Shown one piece after another: positions 44,897 to 56,800 of a stretch of 64,000 nucleotides of DNA. The notes beneath the pieces were generated by a model. The model worked only from the letters and a program-made list of their open reading frames with translations. It did no database searches and was not told where the DNA came from. This stretch comes from Ectocarpus siliculosus. Taxonomy: Eukaryota; Sar; Phaeophyceae; Ectocarpales; Ectocarpaceae. The translations under genes and the position numbers were made by a program. The stretch's first letter is position 1. Each line of letters begins with the position of its first letter. The stretch covers positions 3,268,495-3,332,494 of the forward strand of contig FN649750.1 in NCBI GenBank assembly GCA_000310025.1, read 5' to 3'.

Positions 44897-46561
44897 CTAG
44901 TGCGCTGCGGCTGTCTCCGCCGCGGCTCCTGTCCGAATCAGTTGTTCCGAGTAATCGTGAATGGCGTCTACAAAGGCGGCCACGCTCTTGGGGTCCTCCT
45001 TTCCCATTAGACCCTCACCCAGGTTCGCGATGAGCTTCTGGGGGCCCAGCTCTCTCATCATTGTTTCCGTCGCCTCGCGGACCTGCATTGGCGGGTTGTG
45101 GGTTGTTGCGATGCACGTCAAGAATATTCAGTCGTGCCGGTTATCGGGTTTAGCGAGCGACACTCAGCACCAGAAAAACATGATTTTCGGTGGATTTCGG
45201 GAAAAAGCAGGTTCTTCTATGCGTAGTATACCAACAGGAGACACTCACGTTGATTTCGCTCATTGAGCTTTCATCAGTCAGCAGCCGCGGGTCGAAGTTG
45301 CCCTGTACCACCGCTGGTTCCCTCCCGGTCTCTCTCGCTGCCTCTTCCAGGGCATCACGGGTAGCTTTTCGCCCCGTCTCAGTGTCCATGGTCACCACGT
45401 CGTACCCGGCTGCCTACAAACACAACGGAGTGGCCAATAGTGCGATAAACAGTGCACCAGATGACATCGTAGTCCAAATGGCACGCTGTTGGCGTACCTC
45501 TTCTACGGTATTTCCATCATTGTGGTGAGACAAGACACCAATCGGTCTTGATACATGGGTCGAGCACGTAATAAAGTTGACCAAGGCTCAACACGAACGA
45601 ACATTCCGTTGTCACCTGCAAAGCGACGTTAGCGTACGTGGCACCTCTCGCGAAAACCATCAACGGCACTCCCGGGCACCGCTCCTTCAGCTCAGATGCA
45701 ATCCTGATCCAAAGAACACGCGGTGAATAGAGACAACAACGACCGGGTTTGATATTGAGGCGAGTGATATCCAATTTCCAGGGACGCCGGGTGCTTGGTT
45801 AGTTCATAAGACATAGAGCGAAAACGAAGATCTGATTCATGATAGCCTTGTTTTAAAAAGAGGGAAGGGACACCAATTCATCGATTGGCCAATACCGCTC
45901 CTTAATCACACGTATCAGAATCATGACCGTGAACAACCAACGACCAGTTGCTTGGAAGAAGGCGGAGGATATGGCCGATTGTGTTCAAGCGGCCGATTGA
46001 GACGACTTGACGAAAATAGCCGGATGCAGGGCCACAGCGAGGTCAGCTCATATATTACCTGGTCAGGTACGGCATGGCTCGGTCATAGAAGTGGTCCTCG
46101 CTAATGAACCCACCCATGGCTTCGAACACCTGCAGAATGTCAGCCCCAGCCTCCACCTGGGTCATACACCAAAAATATGGACCAAGAGTGCGGGGCTTGA
46201 GTTGTCGAGAGTGGTGGAACACGAGGGGTGCTATTCCCGCGCGTGTACTTCAAACTATTAGGTGGGATGCGTCCTGCTTCATGGCTGACAACAACCCGCG
46301 CTACTCAAGCGCTTGCCAGACACATATCACGATGCAACACCTACAAGGTTTACCGCACGCACCTGCGCTGCCATATAGTCGATGACTACACCAGTGAGCA
46401 AGTCCATCATCTTTGCTGAAGCCTCAGGATGATCTTGGAGCCACCTCTCCCCTGTGATTGCACAGTGAGTGAAGTCAACATCGCGAAGACTGCATTACAT
46501 CGAGTAGTGGCATACCCCGCTACTGCGCGGTTGAATGCACAGTCGGATGCCGTAGCGCTGC

Positions 46562-46597
<36 letters not shown>

Positions 46598-48684
46598 AGT
46601 AGGATCAAGAACCAGCGCGTGCCTCGGACAACGAATGTGCTCATACTTCATACTTCATACTTCATACTTCAACTCGAAACAGCGCGGCAGAACAACAGAC
46701 AGCTGACAGAGGGGAAACCGTCGCAGTGTATGCATCGCATTCCTCACTCTACTTCGCCTACCGACTTTTTGTTCCTCTCACCCGAGTCGGTGTTCTTCTT
46801 GCTGCTGCCGCCCACCATGTAGAACATGAGCGTCCACGGTGCTGCGCTGAAGCCGATCAATGGCACCTTTCCTTTCAGCTCCTTAGTCACAGCACAACGG
46901 CGTGTCTCACGTTGGCGGCGCATATCCGTTATGAAGCGACGAGTGGTTTCGCAACCCGAACCCTTACACAAAGAGACAATGAACCTCGAGCGTTGCGATG
47001 AATTCAAGACTGACGATGTCGCCTACTGCGGGACGTACGCACACAGAGGCTCCGTCGTGGTACTTGAGTCGACTATCATGGAAGGAGCACTAATGCAAGC
47101 TTGGTCGAAACCATTTGGTTGATTCACCTCCTTGATGCGCGTGACCGCCTGAATCACGTGGGACAGCTTATCCTTCACGTCCACCTCCTTCGGGATGCGG
47201 GCCTCAAAATCAGCGGGGTCTTTGAGAGGATGAGGCACCAGGATTCCTACGCCACCCGGCATTTCCACATCGATTCCCAATGCCTTTGGGTAGAGCAGAC
47301 AAGCGAACGAATGTGCTGAACGAACAGGTGTTCATGTCGGGTGTGACCGAAGATAGAGCAACTCGACAGATGAGTGCATTTACAGCGGCATACTCCCCAC
47401 GACTGGGCGTTGGTCCTCAAGCTTCAAATATCATCAAACACAGAGCCACATCGGAGCACTCCCTGACAGCAGTTGCAATCAATCTCATACCTGTGGCACC
47501 ACGAGGATGTCGGAAAACAAGATGGCGGCATCCAGGTTGTATCTCCGAATAGGCTGCATAGTCACCTCCGCAACGTCATCTGGGTCCTGAAACATGTGCA
47601 ACACACGGCACACAAACGAGAGAGAGGAAACCGGTATTAATAGGTGCCTCCTTCCGGACAAAAAATGTACGTTTGTGAACCGATCGGATCTCCCACTTCC
47701 CACCAAAAACGCGTCTGATCGTCACGGTTGCATACAGGGTCCTGGCATCCTGGAAACCATAGACGCGTGCGGCATTTGAAACCAGACACGAATTTTTTTA
47801 TACTGGAAGCTGCTGGCCTTTTATCACCTGCAGCAACTCCAGGAAGTTCTTTCCCTTCTCGTTCTTGTAGGCGCTATATTCGGGTAGATGCCTGTTCATG
47901 TTTCATGTTTACAGCCGCAGCGGAGGAAACGGACGATACAGGTGAGAAATACAATTGTCGGGCGATGGCGGAAAGTGTCACGGGCACTAATTGTGCACGC
48001 TGAAAATGTTAAGAGTGAGTGTTCACCGGGAAAGATGCTGTCTCTGGGTCTGTGCGGAGGCAACCATTTTCAGCGCCCGCCATGATTCGCGTCGGTGTGT
48101 CGGTGTGTCGGTGTATCGGTGTACACGTGTGCAGTTGAGAGTAGATAATGATCCAACAGCCAGCGCAAAGATAAACTGGATAAGCGAAGGCGACACAGAA
48201 CCCCGTAACCCTCCATCCAAAGCGCCATAATAGCAGTACAAGCAGCAGAGCACACTCACCTGTTGCATCTACAGCAGGACATGAAACATGTGTGCTACAG
48301 CTCTCGCAAAAATGCGGCGGAATGTGTCGAGGTGGGCAAGTGGCGCGCATCCGCTCATGTTTCTCATGTTCGCTCTATGCATACAAACACATACCAATCA
48401 TTATTGGGTCGCACGTATGCATAGGTGCCTACGTACCTTCCAGCTTGTCGGAACAACCACACCGGAGTACGCTCCACCTTTTCTCCCTTGGCCGCGCGCA
48501 CTAAAAGGTCGTTCTTCAAGGGAAACTTTTCGTTAGCACTGAGCCGTAACGCGCAGGTTCGATGCCGTCCATGTTGAGGAGAGCGAGCATATCTGGGTGA
48601 AGAACTGAAAATGAAGGCCTCCACGCAGCAAACCACCAGCAGCACTGAGAGCACCGCCGTACAGGCACGGTACAAAGCCCTCAT
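44897..48684 (-). CDS. Second, divergent uroporphyrinogen decarboxylase-like protein, plastid-targeted
   Basis: Ten exons keep phase: 48684-48437, 47891-47828, 47586-47491, 47283-47128, 46881-46782, 46451-46363, 46156-46059, 45703-45616, 45413-45249, 45082-44897. They encode 429 residues. The signal peptide ends CCVEAFIF (Phe24 at +1, ASAFAP-like). The core aligns best with animal/fungal UROD ([35 protein letters not shown]), unlike the other copy. The substrate-binding RQAGR and catalytic FSDIL are kept, as is the Tyr of FYMVGG. The conserved Ser of the FES-AGH segment is replaced (VFEAMGGF), and the conserved His of NLGHG is Glu (NLGEG). It may have altered or no decarboxylase activity. No intron position is obviously shared with the neighbouring paralogue. 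The start Met is the tenth codon of the open frame, where the signal peptide begins. Confidence 0.92.
46563..46593. repeat. CTG/CAG trinucleotide repeat, about 10 units
   Basis: An uninterrupted CTG run on the plus strand, so CAG on the transcribed strand of the second decarboxylase. It lies in the intron between the exons ending 46782 and starting 46451. Confidence 0.95.
46641..46670. repeat. Heptanucleotide tandem repeat, four units
   Basis: Four head-to-tail copies of a CATACTT-type heptamer, in the same intron as the nearby CTG repeat. Confidence 0.9.
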
Positions 48685-51344
48685 GGTTGGCAGGGTATGA
48701 AACAGCAGCAATGTCTGCTGCGGTCATCATGGTCATCCATGCCACCCCCCACCCCGCCGCGCCCGGTGCGCCGACCCCCCCCCCCCAAGGTTCACCTCCA
48801 CCGACCGACGTTGAGACTACAGTACGTATGCATACATCCATACACATGGCGCCAGACAGAGTGTGGCGCAAGAGCTGCTCGTGAATGTGCTTGCCCTGCC
48901 CTGAATAGGCAGGCAGACCCGTATGATGTCGTTGTACTTGAAGGTATAGACATATACGCGTGAGAGAGCCCCTCTCTTGGATAGATACGATCCTAAAACC
49001 CTACAACTTGTTGTGTGGATATGACAACAGACAGACGCTGCCGCTGTAGGAAGAGCAACCACACTTACGTAGTATTATTATATCTAGAACGGGGTAGTCT
49101 CGCTGTGGTTGACTGTATACTTTCTGAGAATAGGGGTACATGGTCATACTAGTTTTTATTGATAATCCACTGGAGGCGACAGAGTGAAGGAGAAGCAAGG
49201 GAGGGCGCGTGGTGCGACACCGCCACGCTTCTTTTTGATGATCAATCCGAGGAGAATAAAAAAAGTTCAGGCAGACAAAATATTTGAGGCGGAGACGCCG
49301 AGCATTGCGCGCGTAATGTGGGGCTTTCTGTGTGGCACTCGCCACCGAGGCTCCACACTTCTCGTGTTATTTTCGAGCTCGCCCACGTTTCGCCGTGTCA
49401 CGATTCTTGTGAAAGGAGGGCCGACGATGACGACAGCACATTTTGGGCGGCCCAAACCAACAACAGAGGAAGAGGCCAAGAGGGTTGCCTTCGCTATAAT
49501 CCTGTATCGGCCCCCCGTCGGCGCAGGTTCCTGCCTGAGTACGCACGCGTGCAAAACGAAAATATATATACGCCGTCCTTCCCACACACCGGTGCACGGT
49601 CATCAATACCAGACCACTATTTACTCCTCCTGTACTGTCATTCCAACTTCCAACCTTCCTATGACCTTCCTTACTCTATCTACTGTATCTTTCCAAAGAG
49701 CTCCGATCCGGGGTCAAGTACAGCAGCTCCCCTCGGTTTTTCTATAATTTTTTAACGCGAAAAAAGTTCAGCCGTCCTTCCCTGTAGTTTACTCATGAGC
49801 AAGCGCTTGCCACACCTACTTTCTAGGCACGAAATGGGGAACAAATGCACCTCGCCAAGAATCAAACTCGCTCCAGACCTAGCCACTACGCAATGGTGTT
49901 CGAGGTTACCACCCATACGAGACCACTGGGGTGGCAGGCATATCGAAAAGGCTCCGCACCTGTTCTCGTGAAGACAATAACGAAACAACAACGACTACGA
50001 CGACCACCATAGTCGATGACAACATCGACGCTGACTATTGTACGTGCCTTACGACGGCGAAATTGAGATGGCGTAAACGTTTTGGGGCATACGGCCTCGA
50101 AATCAAACACTTCTGATCCCTACCAATACGAGCCGCTTGAACGGATGCCAGACAAACCTCACAATATAGGTCGGTGTACATGTCTGGAAGAGTCATGTTA
50201 TCTCCCTGTTGAGTGCGTGGACACCTTCAAAACTCCTTCCAAAGGAAGAAAATCGTGCTTCGTATTCTTCTGGAAGAGCCAGGAATCCCCCCTCCCCCGA
50301 GAGAGTTAGAAACTCCTCCTAGTTTTACAATTTTTTACTTACAAGGGGTATCAGTAACACGAGACACGATTATGCCGCAACAGGCGCATCATGTTGGCAA
50401 TCGTCGGCGGTAGCAGCCATTGCAGCGCAAATATGGCGCAGGATTCCGGTATTGTGTGTGTCGGACCCTAGAACCTGGTTGGAAAAAAGTAAGCAGCAGA
50501 GGTGTAAAAGTGTACCTTGGTTAACTAAATTTATAGACAGCCCATCTTGTAGCGCGTGCTCTGTTCGTGCGGTTTTTCGAAGCAAACAACTGTAATTCCT
50601 GGGACGCGCATAGCATGTAACTGGGTAAGGTCGCCCGCGTTGCAGGAGGTACATGTTCAGACAAACGAAAACCAATTGACTTTTCCAGGCGCTCCCCATG
50701 TTTAGCGGCCGAGACTATCCAGCCAAGACCTTTGTCACCGCTAGTGCTTCTCCAAAGGCCGTGGATGTTGCTACGAATCAGCAGGAGGCTCCAAACATGT
50801 CTCATTCTACACGCGCAACGCTTTCGCGCCCAGAATTTGCTCTGGAACGAAGAATTGCCGCGCCACTACAAGGGAAAGTGACATGGCTTCAAGCATCGTT
50901 TCGCAGCTCAGAGCACCAAGCTTCATGCGCCTGATCGACATGGAACGAGCCGACAAAATCGCTCCCTTAGGCATAGGTAGCGTTGAAGGCTTCGTGAATT
51001 TTCTTTATCCTCACTACGACGGTGGCTCAAGCGAATATTTTAAATTGTACATAGCAGCTGAATAATGCATACTTAATAACAGGGGATGATAAGGTTTCAT
51101 CTCCTCTCCTGAGGAAACTAATTCCGATACTGATCTCCATAGAAAATGGTCAGAAAGGAAAGAAGGTCGTCGTTGTTTCTCTGGCACGCGCCAAAAAAAG
51201 TGTTTTTTCTGATTTTGTTTTCTTTGGATTTTTGGATATGTGAACTGCCTGTACACCCACTTATTCAAGTACCATTGCTAGTTCTTTGGTGTTGACCGGG
51301 AGCAAAACGTCAGGGTGGACAAATGTTGACACTTGGAGGAGCAT

Positions 51345-52601
51345 AAGACCCATGTTTAAGGTTTTAAAATGTTGGAAATAAATCTTCAAATGTTTTCAAA
51401 CATTTGCGCGCGAAAACCTGCCAGAGGAAAATTTGAGTACCATTTTATGCGCAAAAATATCTTATCGTGTGGTTTTCTCGGAATGCATCAGAAGTGCGGC
51501 GGGAATCGTGGTCTATTGCTACCAAACGATTTGTGACAGACAAACCACAAATGCGTCATGGAAACTGAATGTAACGAGCTCGCAAAGGGCTCCCCACAAC
51601 CCTTGATGCACTGAGCTGATGCCGTGCCCGCCAATATGTGGCGATAGCGCTCCGGGCGTGCGAGAAAAAATGTTCACGGTGTCAAAAAGAGGCCAAAACG
51701 TGCGTCAGCGCTTCCCAATGGCAGAAAGTCGGCCGCTTGAGAGGACACGTGAGTACAAAACTATCCAGCTCTCGCCCGTTAGACCATCGACTCATGTTTT
51801 GTGTTCTTGGGTGTTCTCTCCATCAACGACTCTCCGGTCGCGCGTCGGTTGGCAGTGGCCGTGCTCAATCGGCAGGGAGGCACATCGTTGTGCGCGCAAA
51901 GTTGTGGACAAAAGTTTTTTTTCGGTCTATTTTTTTACTTGAATATAGAGGGCTTGTTCCTCCGTCCCAAAAAAGACTTTTTCAACACATCGAGTTCACA
52001 GCGACGCGCCTCCGTGCCTTTTGAGTACGTCCACTGCTGAACCACGCACACCCGGATGAGAGCCGTTGATGGAGAAGACACCCAAGAAGACAAAACATAA
52101 ATCGATGGTCTAGAGGACGAGAGCTGGATAGTTTTGTACTCCCGTCTCCTCTCAAGCAGCCGACTTTTTTGCCGTTCGGAGACACAAACCACGTTTTCTC
52201 CGTGCCCTCCAAACCACCCCTTTCTGTTTTTTTGTGTACGCTTGTCGAGCTCCCGCCATGTATCAGCCGGCAAAAGTTGACGCGGTTACTCTAGGGTTGT
52301 CCGGATCCCTCTATGAGCTTGCTACGTTGAGTGTGCGCTGCGCAGTGGTTGGTGTTTAGGACAGAAGGGCCGGTCGGCTACTAATCTCGCCGCTCTTGGT
52401 AAAGATTTTCGCGACCTGCCCCATTTCAAAATGTTTGTCAAACATTTTGTCAAACGAACGGCTTTTGCCCCATTTGAAAATGTTTGGGAAGATTTTGCCG
52501 AAGATTTTCTCCCTTAAAAAGTGAAACAATATCTTTATCCGCAATTCTTTGAAAATTTCGACATTTTCGCAAAGATTTGGCGACCATAAACATGGGTCTA
52601 A
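51345..52601. mobile_element. Fold-back element with long inverted-repeat arms
   Basis: Short inverted tips (AAGACCCATGTTTA at 51345-51358; TAAACATGGGTCT at 52587-52599) enclose a larger imperfect palindrome. The core arms are clearest at 51739-51834 and, inverted, 52058-52153. They are about 88% identical by eye and extend on both sides to roughly 51,650-51,930 and 51,960-52,260, around a centre near 51,950. Because of this symmetry both strands give related open frames, so those frames are not genes. AT-rich flanks with repeated AATGTTT-type words separate the tips from the core. No transposase was found. It is probably a non-autonomous fold-back or MITE-like transposon. Confidence 0.75.
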
Positions 52602-52859
52602 ACACAGGGAAGACCTTTTTTTTTTAAACAAAAACGTGATTTTCGGGAGAAAAAGGGAGAAGTAACCAGAAACGGGTATACCCGGGTGGATTATCACCAT
52701 TTCAGGGTACACTTGGAAATCAACACGACACCAATCTCCGACAGTATCCGCCGTAGATCGCGGCGAAACCAATAAACCGCTGTCTGTGTCCTGTGTCCTG
52801 TGCCTCGGAAGCATGATGCACGAGGCAGGTCGTGCCCGTTTTTCTCTCTCTGTGTGCCT

Positions 52860-52880
52860 CTCTCTCTCTCTCTCTGTGCT
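52860..52880. repeat. CT dinucleotide microsatellite
   Basis: About nine to ten CT units between TGTGCC and GTGCTTTT. It is outside any predicted gene. Confidence 0.85.
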
Positions 52881-53814
52881 TTTACTGATCAGCACCACAC
52901 CGGACGAACTCGCGCGTCAAGCGAGTCCGACCCTCTGTCGAGAGGGGCCGGTATCCTATGGAGGCGGTGCCCATCAACGAGCGAGCGTTGTTGGTGGTTT
53001 GGTTGTGGTTATGTATGTGCGGTACACGGTATGTGCGGTACACGGTTGTGTCTGCGGGTTTTATGCTAGAGCGTCGGGCGCCGGGATTATATGACCATTT
53101 CTGGGTACAAAATCGACCTCTTCCGGGTACACCAGTAACCAATATCGGTCACACCAGAGGGTCCTAATTCCAGCGGAAGTTATACCCGATGGAGGTTTTT
53201 TCAGAACTGGGTACGACGTTTTTTCGGCCAATCAGCTGACAGCCTGGGGGTGCAAGCGTGTTGATTCTAAGTACCCTAAAGTGGTGATAAAGTACCCGAG
53301 TAACAAGTTTCTGGTTATTGGTCAAAAAAAGTGTTCTGAGCGGGGATCGAACTCCTGACCTCGTGCTTAGCACGTCATCGCGAGATATTTCGCCTTCTGT
53401 CCTTATCGACCTTATATTGCTGATCAGAGGGAGTAAAATCTAATCTGCCTTCAATTTTTTTGAGGAGAAACCAAGGATTGGCGCACCCAAAAGAGGCTCG
53501 CAACTATAGTGAACGTGTAGAGAACTTCTCGGAGATTTTTCTTAGGGTTGTGGGGATGTTAGATCGCAACTACAGTACAGCAGTAGTTGTTGAGGAATGA
53601 CTGCCCATCTCTATGGTAAAAATGGCCCTAGGGGCTCCGTGCCTCGCGATGTTCTGATGAGTAAAAAAATAAAAAGACGCTTTTGTGTGGGACCTGCTTG
53701 ACTTTCCCTAGACATTCGGTGGTCAGGCCAGATATGAGGTTACTACCCCACCTTCATCGCTTCGTGGCACGTACCCCAAACTCAAGGGCCATCAGGCACG
53801 TTCATGCGCAAAGC

Positions 53815-56800
53815 TCAGGGCCAACACGAACAAAATATGTAACTCGCCTCTCTCCCATCCTGGTTGACGCGCACGGTGGTCGCCTTGAGAGTTGTCCGAG
53901 CTTCAAAGAAAATTCGCTGCACCTGACCTATTCCAAACGAACTCCTGCCGACGTTGTTCATGCAGTTCAGGGGGTCCTGCGTGCAAGGGCGATTGACAGA
54001 AGAACAAACACCTGTGACTAAGGATAACAAGGGTGGGGTTCGCATTCTTCGTCGGAATTCGGTTGAAATCATGATACATACATCCGACGGGTGGTAGTGA
54101 AGGGGATCGTGTGCGAGAGAAAGCGACATTCCGTGGGATATGAGTTCGGCGATTCTGGTATCGGAGCAAAAGAAAGCACGTCCAACCACCTGAAAAGAAT
54201 CATGAGCAGCCGCTGGAGACAGCCTGATACACACCCGGGAAAGCCCGAACCTATCTATGGAGCAATCGACCACCTGTATCCCAATCTACATGCCCCAGCT
54301 CACCTCAATTACGATTGGGTCGGATGCTTGCGGGTGCGGAGGATGATCGTGTACGCAGAAACGAAACCCACCCCCTCTGACGCTGAACCCTTCTCGGCCC
54401 ATGTCAAAATCTTCTCCGAAAAGATGAAGAAAATCCAGTAAGAGCTCGCCGAGCACCTGTACGCACCAGGCACCAAGAAATAACAGTAAGTACAAGTTTT
54501 CACCATACTGTAAGCATGTTGTACGGGTTTCACAAGTTCCACTAGCCTCTACTCCACAGGTAGGTGCTTTCTAGTTGAATGAGCTCGATCACTTAGATGC
54601 TAACGCTCCTGGAGCGGACCGGAATACCCCATACACAAGTAGAAGTGAAGGGAATACGCGCAAACCACTCACTGGCTCTTCGCCACTCATAATGTACGGT
54701 GACATCGGGGCCATCATGGGGTGTGAAGCTGTCTCTACCACAGGCTCCGGCAGGGGAGGTGGTGGCGGAACTGATGACTGGATGATGCTGCTGTCGCGAA
54801 CCTGCAACAATCAGATGATTTCAAAACAGAGGGGTTGGTGAGTCACGTTTCACATCGTGTTCATAACGTACGTGTGCTTGCAAGCACAGAGAGAATGTTG
54901 CACTTCTGAAACTACGACGTTTGGCGCTCAAAAAAGCCTGCCAACAGAGGCGTCAGGTGCACTATTATACTATATAAACACTCAGAGCAACTAGCTTTAC
55001 CTGCTCCAATTTCGATGCCGGAGGGGCAGGCGCAGGGGCGCCCGCATAAAAATCTTGCATCAGCGTTGCTCTTGCCGTCCGCGATCCCAGCCAATACTGC
55101 TGCCGCGGCCTGTCGCAACAGACAAAGCGCCATGGATGACGCCCAATCTTTGTCAAACCTAATGCAAGCAAGAATTCTCCAACATGGTCACACTTTCGGT
55201 ATCGTCGTGCCGCCCCCTTCAACCAGGGCAGGGCCTGAAGAGAGCCAAGAGAGTGAAGAGGGTGACAAGGCTGGATGTTCGATTGCGCCAAACTGACGGC
55301 GAAAGTGCTTCTCAACCAAATCTGCAGGTGTTCAAGAATGACAGGGCTGAATTCCATACCCTTCACATAGATTATGTGTCAACACGCAACAAACATTGAA
55401 GAACAAAGACAAGAAATAAAGCGACAAAGGCGTATGCATAGGGAGTGCGATGCGGCGGTTGGCGGCCTTGGATCCAACTGGTTAATCTGCAGCAAAGAAG
55501 CTAGAGTGAGTAACGACGGTTGTCCTTTGGTCCCATCGTCTACAACATTGGCAGCGTGGTGTAAAGGGGTAATACAAACATCTCAAGAACAAAGAAAATC
55601 GCTCGGGGGGCTTGCCGACGTCTGAGGTGCTACATGCACTAAAGGTTCAAGAGTTCCGTCGCTGGGCTGCCCGAGGACTGTTACGGCGAATTCCGTTGTC
55701 GATGCCGAGTGCTTGATGCGGTTGCTTTAATCTTGTATTGTGTGAGCACAACCGAAACGTCAACTTGCTAACTGAAACCAGAGAGAAGGCACAACAACAC
55801 CTGTAAGTTTTTTCGTGTGTGAAGATTGCTAGCAAGTTCAACAGCAGTTCGGTGTCTTCGTGACTCTGGTATCTGGAGAAAATAGGATGAAAATAACCTA
55901 GGGGTCGCCCCAGCCTCACCTGAAGCCCCAACGGCTTCGCCAGGCTAAAGAAAAACATACTTTATATTTGTAGCCATTCGATACTGGTAGCAAACGTGGA
56001 GGACATATCTCGGGTGTAATGCATGAATCCAAACAAGTAGGGTCTGCAAAAAAACAGAGTGAAGCTTGAGTTTTGGTGTGACGAAAAATGTAGGTTTTCG
56101 CTGTGAACCAGCTTGCATTGTACAATTCGTCCCTTCACCCCCTCTCGACTAAAACATGATGTGATGTAGTCATAACACACACAGAGCTTGAGGCTGACAA
56201 AAAGACATCACGTGGACCGGGTCCTCGTGCAAGAGAAGAGTAGTTGAACACGCCATGATCCTCGTTGAAGCACCCAACACTTGAGCGCCATGGCCATACC
56301 TGTCCCATGAAGATATTCTCCCCCCTCCGGACGCTTGGGTCTTCTCCTGTTCGTTCAAGGCATTAGCGGCTCGTGCACCGCTTGCCATACTAAGAGTTCT
56401 TCCCCAGCGGCTTTCCACGAAGGAAGATGGCTGCCAGAACCGTTGTCTACTAACAGAGGGTGCTGCTCTCTTCCTTATCTTCTTTACTGGAGCTTCTCGC
56501 GGCTTTGCTTTGGGCGACGGCGGAAAGCTGCTTGCATGTCCTGGTGATGGCGGGACTGGAACGTCTTTAACGTCCGCCGGTTGGCATCGGGAAGGCAAGG
56601 TCCTTGGACGCGAAGCTTCTGGTTGTGCACCGTCAGCCTGATCTTCAGCGGGAGCAGAACCCGAACTAGACCGTTGGAGGAAGTTGGACCCCGGGGAGGG
56701 AGGAAAGTGGTCTCTCTGGAGAAGGGCAAACGTAACCATCAGCACCAAACCGTAGCTCGATAAACCTCCCGTAAACGGGTCGTTTAGGCCACGGGACTGC

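Larger units (their letters stand above)
48685..53814. other. Gene-poor interval with repeats
   Basis: About 5.1 kb without a supported gene. Plus-strand open frames at 49184-49747 and 49318-49755 overlap each other in different frames and lack recognisable motifs. Open stretches at 50698-51065 are likewise unsupported. The interval holds the fold-back element (51,345-52,601), a CT microsatellite near 52,860 and a short tRNA-like stretch near 53,335-53,400. The right part should include the 3' end of the poly(A) polymerase gene. Confidence 0.55.

Noticed and set aside
45495-45540. Possible extra UROD2 exon reading [10 protein letters not shown].
   Set aside because: No in-phase acceptor, and the flanking exons join directly to give the conserved family sequence without it.
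49184-49755. Long plus-strand open frames of 187 and 145 codons.
   Set aside because: They overlap in different frames, lack motifs or splice partners, and are low in family-like features; likely chance.
51619-52273. Similar open frames on both strands that look like paralogous proteins.
   Set aside because: They are the two arms of one inverted repeat, so similarity comes from DNA symmetry, not from genes.
53333-53405. tRNA-like sequence on the minus strand (GGAGTTCGATCCCCGC resembles a T-arm).
   Set aside because: No acceptor-stem pairing, D-arm or canonical anticodon loop could be built; the central part is a simple palindrome. It may be a tRNA-derived relic only.
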